In this document: positions 57,840-64,000 of the stretch, one piece after another
How positions within the stretch are numbered: position 1 is the first letter of the stretch
Layout: each line of letters opens with the position of its first letter
Assembly: GCA_964020975.1 (NCBI GenBank)
Contig: OZ026625.1
Span: 14,044,917 to 14,108,916 of the forward strand
Direction: 5' to 3'
Source: Hermodice carunculata
Taxonomy: Eukaryota > Annelida > Polychaeta > Eunicida > Amphinomidae
DNA: 64,000 nt
The notes under the pieces: model-generated
Databases searched by the model: none
Told to the model about the DNA's origin: nothing
Seen by the model: only the letters and a program-made list of their open reading frames with translations
Made by a program: the position numbers and the translations under genes

Positions 57840-58709
57840 TGTTTAAAAGTGTTAACTGGTCATTCTTTCTTTAGTTGTAATCTTCAGACAAAGAGAAGGT
57901 TTTGTGACATTGACAAAACCTTCAGGTGCCATGTATCATAAAGCTTCTATAAAAAAAATTATATTGATGTTCCAAGCATTGCTGTGGCAGTATATCAGAA
58001 ACCCACAGTGTTACCTTTGAGTGTATATAATACTGGATGTGGGCAACATTTTATATCTGACAAAGAAAAGTTTGTTGAATACCCGTGTACAGCCATATTT
58101 TTCCATGACGAAGGAACATTTTGACAGTCAAGTTACACTTGTTCACTGTTGCCCTTTAACTGTGCATGTAATCAGTCTTATTCTTTTGGTGTTCTCTGTT
58201 CGTTGGTTGCTTTATTGCATATTACTTTGAGGATACATTTAACAAGTGTGACTGCCATTTTGATTCCTGGGGAGCAACCATTGCACAGTGCCCCACGGGG
58301 AGGGAAGATCATTGTGCACACCACCAAAAAAATAAAAAATAAAAAATAAAAAAAAATAAAAAATAGAAACCAATAAAGGAATGTAGATCAAATCAGTAGA
58401 CCAATAAAAAATTATGATGAGTTGTGAATAACTAATGCTCATAACAAAACAAGGTTTGTTGACAGTGTTTATTAGTGAATGCTATTATATGGATTAAGAA
58501 ACAAAATTGAGTGAAATCACAACACATGAACAGGTGAAATGATCACAGTGAAGACAGCACCTAGAGGAGTGTCCAGACATATTGCTTCAATGTCTTTTAT
58601 GCTGCATGGGTGCTCAATTCACCAAAATAATGTCAACTGATTAGGCATAGCATTCTAACTCACCGCTCACTTCTGACCACAACAAACATGATTATCGTCT
58701 ATTAATAAA
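57840..58709. other. Intron stretch; nothing recognised
   Basis: A-rich low-complexity run at about 58325-58375. No exon or complete element. Confidence 0.45.
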
Positions 58710-58711
58710 TA

Positions 58712-58905
58712 CTGTAAATTGCTTTAATTTTGCTGCACTTGTATTTTCGTTCATTTTGCTGATGGCACAAAACTGTGAAAATAAAAAAACGTGAAATGAT
58801 ATTTTAACATTATTTGAATAGAAATTATATCCAAAACACTGAAATTATGATTACGGTGAAATGTCAAAAATGCAAATACTGTGAATGAAAATAAGCAATT
58901 TACAG
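58712..58905. mobile_element. CTGTAAATTGC-type MITE, 194 bp, second copy
   Basis: The ends CTGTAAATTGCTTTAATTTT and AAGCAATTTACAG are inverted, with a TA flank on the left. The body ('ctgatggcacaaaactgtgaaaataaaa') aligns by eye with the element at 15499-15705. Confidence 0.8.
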
Positions 58906-59105
58906 TGTATAAATAAAGGGAGAGGGAAGCAGCAAAAAAAAAGAAGAAGAGAAATCAGTTTAAAGGAAGTAAGTGCATTTTATGTTTGATGGTTAGTATT
59001 ACGTATAAATACGTGTGTTGACGATCAAGGTATTTTAAAGTGGGTTGGGTACTGCTAAGGATGAAAAGTTGGCCCAAGTACAGATTTGATGGGTAAAGTA
59101 TGTGT

Positions 59106-59305
59106 GACTAGCTATAGATGTGGCTGTGTAAAGGTTAAAGTGTCCATGTGACTAGCTATAGATGTGGCTGTGTAAAGGTTAAGTGTCCATGTGACTAGCT
59201 ATAGACGTGGCTGTGTAAAGGTTAAGTGTCCATGTGACTAGCTATAGACGTGGCCGTGTAAAGGTCAAGTGTCCATGTGACTAGCTATAGATGTGGCTGT
59301 GTGAG
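59106..59305. repeat. 43-bp minisatellite, five units, next to an exon
   Basis: Units start with gactagctatagatgtggct at 59106, 59150, 59193, 59236 and 59279 (spacing 44, 43, 43, 43). The last unit runs to about 59305, some 20 bases before the exon at 59327. Confidence 0.93.
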
Positions 59306-59326
59306 GGTATGGCCTCTGTGTTACAG

Positions 59327-59450
59327 GACCAGTACAGCTTGGAGCATATCTGTGGCGGCATGTCTGTGTTCCCGACGGCAGAGAAGACCACCAACATGCT
59401 GGTCAACCTGATACTGCCGCTCTGTATCCGCATGGGGTGTGGGAGGAGAG
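59327..59450 (+). CDS. UNC80: UNC80 exon 20 of window
   Basis: The acceptor is cctctgtgttacag and the donor gtatgt; 124 nt, phase 0 in and phase 1 out. It reads DQYSLEHICGGMSVFPTAEK, then TTNMLVNLILPLCIRMGCGR and R. It fits vertebrate ALKEDFPLSHVISPFTN...LLNLLIPFVLTVGSG (recalled): a helical segment following the VNVC repeat. Confidence 0.95.
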
Positions 59451-59979
59451 GTATGTACCATCACTTCATTTTGCGAGGCTTTTTTTATTTACATGTACTT
59501 TTATTTTGTTGATGGCACAAAACCATGGAAATAAAATCACAATAAAATAGGCCATATTTTTAACACAGGTTTAATCGGAAGTATGCGCAAAATCGTAATA
59601 TTAGAACTAAAGTACCTCAAATGCATAACCCATGAAAATTTATACACCTGAAAACAACATGAATAAATACATTAATTCAGTCCTTATTGGACTGCATCAT
59701 GTCGCCTCAATAGCAAACTGTGTGTGGATGCTTGCTGTATGTCAGGCCCATAGTTTTGACATAGTGAAACAAAAACGGCAGGTAGTATCTATCCGGCATC
59801 TTGAAGGCTAAGTCTGTTTGTGTTTCCTAAAGTCCATTCTTGGGAGAGATCAGCTGCAGTGACTTAAAATGTAACAATGCTTTGTGGTGGCTCCTTTGAA
59901 AAATATGGACATCATTTTGAAGGATACAAATGTACAGTGTACTTCTTTTAAGTCACATAGTTGAGTGGATCAAGTTTGG

Positions 59980-60133
59980 CAGGGCTGTCCAACTGGAGCA
60001 TTGTAGCAAAATTTTGCTGCAAAGGTTTTAAAATTTTCTTCTCCAAAATAAGTGTCTCTTGTGTGCAGAAGAGGAAAAAAATGCTACAAGCAAAGAAAAT
60101 TTTGCTACAGAGATTTTCAGCTGGACAGCACTG
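59980..60133. mobile_element. CAGGG-ended MITE, 154 bp, 5-bp duplication
   Basis: The ends CAGGGCTGTCCAACT and AGCTGGACAGCACTG are inverted with two mismatches. The flanks are TTTGG on both sides. Large inner palindromes (tagcaaaattttgct ... gaaaattttgctaca) make it almost fully self-complementary. Same end type and target length as the elements at 34094 and 42172. Confidence 0.88.
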
Positions 60134-60382
60134 TTTGGTACCTAGCATTGTTATCATCACAGGACAGACAAACGTTGGTTTGTCTTGTTAATTGTTGTAG
60201 TCGTGTGTATCACCTATGAAACTCTCGTCTCTTTTGAGTGACAACAAAAGGTGTTTCACTTGATATAGTCTCGACAGCAGACAGGTTTTTACATTATCTG
60301 TAACATGAACATGGTACATATCCTCATTAAAATGCCTGTAGAATCGTATTTAAAGGTGTATCTTTGCCACCCTGGCTTGCAG

Positions 60383-60586
60383 ACACTCCGAGGATGCACG
60401 CGGTGGACATCTCGTTCTCGGTAACCATCATCCTCAATGCTCTCCTGCCACCCAGCAAGCAGTCCAGCTCCACCGCCTCCAAGGCCCAGCACCTCTCCGT
60501 CAGCGACGTGGGGCGCACCAGCAGCCTGACCTACCATGAGAAAAAGCTGAGCCCCAAGGAAAACATGCAGAATGTGGCCTTCCTAG
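60383..60586 (+). CDS. UNC80: UNC80 exon 21 of window (last seen)
   Basis: The acceptor is cctggcttgcag and the donor gtgagt; 204 nt, completing an Asp codon (G+AC) and ending in phase 1. It reads TPRMHAVDISFSVTIILNAL, LPPSKQSSSTASKAQHLSVS, DVGRTSSLTYHEKKLSPKEN, then MQNVAFL. INVLLPP of the vertebrate protein corresponds to LNALLPP. The Ser-rich part is a likely linker. The next expected segment (LKVILVCFE-like) is not found before 64000. Confidence 0.96.
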
Positions 60587-61430
60587 GTGAGTACATTTCC
60601 GCAGCTCTTGGGCTTTATCTTAATAGGAAAACTACCTTTTAACTTTTTGGCTTAAGTGGTTGTCTATGAAGTGTATGGGGAAGTGCATTGATAAGCATGA
60701 AATTAATATTTTTAACTTGATATTTGAAGTTTTCTCTGCTCTTTGATTGAATATCTTTTCTGTGTAATGGATCATTTCATTCTGACTGGTGTTTTGACTT
60801 AGTACTAATTAGGAAATGACGCCAAGTCAGGACCAGTTACTTAGACTGTGATTATTTATAAGCTGCTGTGAACTGTGATTATGCCAGGAGCTGTGTAGAG
60901 TCTTGGAACTTGGTGCAAATGACACGCATTATCAAAGTGACTTTTTTAACGAAAATGTCTAATTTATTTGACCAGCATGTAATGTTAACAAAATGATGCA
61001 GTTGAATGCAAATTGACATTGATTCATGTAAAATGCTCAAAAAGGGTCTATTCTTAAAGATCATCATAGGTGAACAGTATTAACTTTTCCAAAAAATGTA
61101 GAACAGTTGCAGCACAAAACCCTCATTATTCGAAAGCTTTCGGCAGTTCCAGTCTCGATCTAGGAAACCTGTCACTGATATATTCACATGAAAGTTTCCC
61201 CATTAAAAGGCAGCGGAATTTGGTCCCACGTTTTAAGTGTTCATATGCTTCTTACTTTCATGGTGAATGGTCTAGGCAGAGTGGGCAGGTGGTTAACAGT
61301 TGTCCATGGCATACCATGGGTGCCACTGTGTGTTCAGGAAAGCTGTTGGATCAGTCCCAGAGGCTTAACTCTCAAAGTGCCAACTGCGATGAAAGTCAAA
61401 GTACTTAAAACAAATTGCTCTGAATCATAA
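60587..61430. other. Intron; nothing recognised
   Basis: No exon resembling the next UNC80 segment. The plus-strand frame at 61070-61408 has no splice support. Confidence 0.5.
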
Positions 61431-61619
61431 TAAGTGTACTAGATTCATGTTCCTTATAAAGAGACCTCGCATTCAAGTACCAGCACGCCTGTAGTTACAT
61501 GATAGAATGTAATATTTCCAGTCAACAGCATTCCTCAGCCCACTTTGGGCACATTGTGGCAAAAGGACACTGAGGAAAGCTATTGATTCAGTCCAAAATA
61601 TGGCACTGAAAGAGATTAA
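61431..61619 (-). mobile_element. PiggyBac-like hairpin MITE, copy J
   Basis: The right edge TGGCACTGAAAGAGATTAA is the reversed family start. The palindrome TTCCTCAGCCCACTTTGGGC and GACACTGAGGAA is partly decayed. The body 'cctcgcattcaagtaccagcacgcctgtag' is shared, reversed, with copies A and C. The left TTAA end was not found. Confidence 0.7.
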
Positions 61620-62186
61620 ACAGCTTTTTTTCCCCCAAGAAATCTCAGTTGTGGGGAGAAACAATCTGAGCAGGGTCCACCACATCAGTCAAGACTAGTT
61701 TGGAGAGGAAAGTGGTAATTCACAGTCTGGTTTGTAACTGGTCCTGTTTGCAGCTTTCTAATTTTCAGATTTGTATTGTATTTTTTTTTTTTTAAATATT
61801 GTCAGGTATGATATGGCATGGGGTTTTCTTCTCTTGAATTAAAATTATCTCTGAAGCATTATGTTTGCTCTGGTTTTTAATCTTCTGTGTGATGTCTCAC
61901 TCAGTAAGTATATAGCTTGAACAAATGTGGCCAATAGAGGAACAAAATATCATGGTATTCAAGTTAAAAAGAAAAAAAACAAAAACAAAATTTATGTGAC
62001 AATAAATGTAACAATTTGCCATAGCTACTGGGGTAAATCTAAAACACCCATACTCTGAGAGCTATCATTTGTGAAGTTTGTTCAGTTACACCCAGAGAAG
62101 GCTGAAATGCTTACACAGCAGTTACTCAGTAATCGTCACAATTAAATTAAATTCAGCTCCACATCTGTTTGTAGAGAGGCTAACGT

Positions 62187-62600
62187 TTAACCCTCAGTGC
62201 CAAGCTGGAGACCTGTGTCGTCTGCTTACCTGAGCATGCTTTGGGGGCAATGGACCCAAAGCGTGCTGAGGAAGGCTGTACAGTGGGACCAGTCTTTTGT
62301 CTGTTAATACACCCTATTATCCCTCTGAAGTGCCCCCTCTACTTTCTCAGCCCTAAATTCATAAAATTTTTGCCAGATTTTCTCCCATTTTAGATAATTC
62401 ATGCCTAGATTTTGTCCCCCAAAAATCCAAATATAGGTATACATGTTAGACTTCTTTTAGATAAATTTCCTAAGTACCCTGGGCACTTAAAAGGGATAAT
62501 ACGGTAGGCATACTGGTACTGCAGTAAAATATCTTTTATGAGGAAATTGAATCTGGAATGAAGATGATGATTCAAGTCACTGTCTCAGCACAGCTAGTCA
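62187..62600 (+). mobile_element. PiggyBac-like hairpin MITE, copy K, interrupted
   Basis: It starts TTAACCCTCAGTGCCAA. The palindrome arms are CCTGAGCATGCTTTGGG and CCCAAAGCGTGCTGAGG (one mismatch). The family's right half ('taggcatactggtactgcagtaaaatatctttta') reappears only at 62507. About 200 bp of foreign sequence therefore separates the two halves. Confidence 0.65.
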
Positions 62601-63636
62601 CAGGCAGATTTAGGTCAGAGGTCAGAGGTCATTCAGAACTTGATGAACATGAACTCCATGTATTCTCCACTGTAGCCAGGGTAGAGTCTAATAAACAAAC
62701 ACAGAGCTCAGTCTGCTTGCCAGGCAAATTCAGGTCAGAAAGTGACCTCTTTCTCTTCAACTTGTTAAGTTGCTCAGGTTTCCAGAATCATTGTGTATTT
62801 AATGACTTTCTTGGGACCAGCAACACTACTTTCTGATATTAAAGAACACTAACAGACCTCATTAGCGAGCCACTTGCTTTCACCCAGAACAGCTGTGTCC
62901 ACAATTTCAAATTGACCACTATGCCTTCTTATATTAACCCAGTTCTGGCTAAAGTCAGATAGAATCTGGCTTTCCTTGGTGCAGGTTGGGCTCATTCAAC
63001 AAGGAAAGATAAAAACTTATTTGCATGACCTGTCAGCCAATCAGCCCCCTGACAGGGGGAGAATCTCGCTGAAGCAGGGAGACAATCTCACTGCCTTCTA
63101 ATCTTAGATTTTTACCTTGGATATTGTATTTATGCAAAATGACGACGTTTGGTGGTCGGGAATAAAAAGCAGCTTGATAATATTGGTGAAGTTCTGACGT
63201 TTCAATTGATACCAAACATGCCTGGAACTGGCAAGAGAATTGTACAAAGTTTGAGTTAGCAAAATACACAATTTTAATGCAGTTTTGTGGATTTTTATCG
63301 GAAAATGTACCAAAAACAATTAATTAGATGTTTGTTTGGAAGTCTGTAAGAATAAAATTGTCACATTTACGCAACAAAATTCCTGCAGCAAAAACTATGC
63401 AGTTTGATTGACCGGAAATCAGCATACTGTGTACATAAATAAACATCGATGTGAATGCCCTGAAGATCGTGCTTTTTGGGCGATCCTAAGATTAAATTCA
63501 GCGTGATTGACAATTAACCAAAAAAAATAAAAAATAAATGGCAGAGGAAGGGTTAAGCAAGAGAAAGCTATATCTGGAGACCTGTGAGCACAGGGTCCTC
63601 AGCAAGTCTGCACTGCTCAGATGCTGATTTGGTGTA

Positions 63637-63919
63637 TTAACCCTCTCCCTCCTCGCTCCTCCCCCCCCCCCCCCCCAAACAAACCAAAACTGGCTGGTGG
63701 TCGAATGTCCTCAGCTTCAGCGTTTTCAACAAATTTTTCAACAATAATAAAAACCAGTTTGACTGAGAATTGTATAATGAGACCTATTAAGATCACAAAC
63801 CCCAGGTCAACAGCTTTCCTTGGCATGGGTTGGTCACTTAGTGGCCAGCCCATGCCAAGGAAAGCTGGTGACTCACTTGTCAGGGGACAAGGTTAAGATG
63901 AGCACTGAAAGAGTTGAGA
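63637..63919 (+). mobile_element. PiggyBac-like hairpin MITE, copy L
   Basis: It starts TTAACCCTCTCCCTCC, with a 16-base C-run, and ends AGCACTGAAAGAGTTGA. The palindrome arms CCTTGGCATGGGTTGG and CCAGCCCATGCCAAGG have one mismatch, inside GTCAACAGCTTT and AAAGCTGGTGAC. The body 'cagtttgactgagaattgta' matches copy B. Confidence 0.75.
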
Positions 63920-64000
63920 ACATACCAGACTTACAAGCCAGTTAAGTAGGGATGAATCCAGGGAACCCCGGGGAGCAGATCAATAGAAAACTGTATCTTC

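Noticed and set aside
60587-64000. Further UNC80 exon before the window end
   Set aside because: No segment resembling the next expected block with splice sites was found; it probably lies downstream.

Overview
The window is intronic animal DNA. It carries the 3' (C-terminal) part of one large gene, UNC80, on the + strand. UNC80 is the scaffold subunit of the NALCN sodium-leak channel complex. I identified 21 exons by translation, splice signals and reading phase. They total about 2.4 kb, roughly 800 codons and under 4% of the window. All 20 exon-exon junctions are phase-compatible, and the joined protein follows the vertebrate UNC80 order as I remember it (not aligned here): SVAP, FYILHRKPF, EGEKPL, VTVVAYAP, PITDW.EAVRPAL, QIQAL. 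Neither the first nor the last exon is present. The protein enters from the left and is still open when the last exon (60383-60586) splices out, so the stop lies beyond 64000. The organism is an intron-rich marine invertebrate. A lancelet or another invertebrate deuterostome is my best guess; a mollusc or annelid cannot be excluded.

Layout: 1-790 tandem and dispersed repeats; 2220-8251 first exons; 9.7-11.25 kb a MITE, an 845-bp retroposed insert with an unknown open frame, and a repeat tail; 11.3-21.2 kb a cluster of exons; 21.2-29.3 kb a long repeat-filled intron; 29.3-33.8 kb four exons; 34.1-41.3 kb a hAT-like element and a TTAA element nested in an older repeat; 41.8-55.2 kb a 13.4-kb intron with minisatellites, hairpin MITEs and a Kolobok-like element; 55.2-60.6 kb the last three exons; then repeats to the end.

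Everything else supportable is mobile or repetitive DNA. The main groups are: (1) two inverted copies of a 1.14-kb TTAA-flanked element with a THAP zinc-finger frame, fitting the Kolobok/T2 type; (2) at least twelve short TTAA-bounded elements with piggyBac-like ends, most with a central palindrome whose stem sequence differs between copies; (3) a repeat family in two subfamilies whose 5' stem and 3' hairpin change in a compensatory way before an invariant TCTTGTT end; (4) three elements with CAGGG ends and perfect 5-bp target duplications; (5) TA-flanked MITEs of three families. Several insertions touch splice sites. No bacterial features, CRISPR arrays, rRNA or convincing functional tRNA were seen, and no retroviral or other virus-like gene was recognised.
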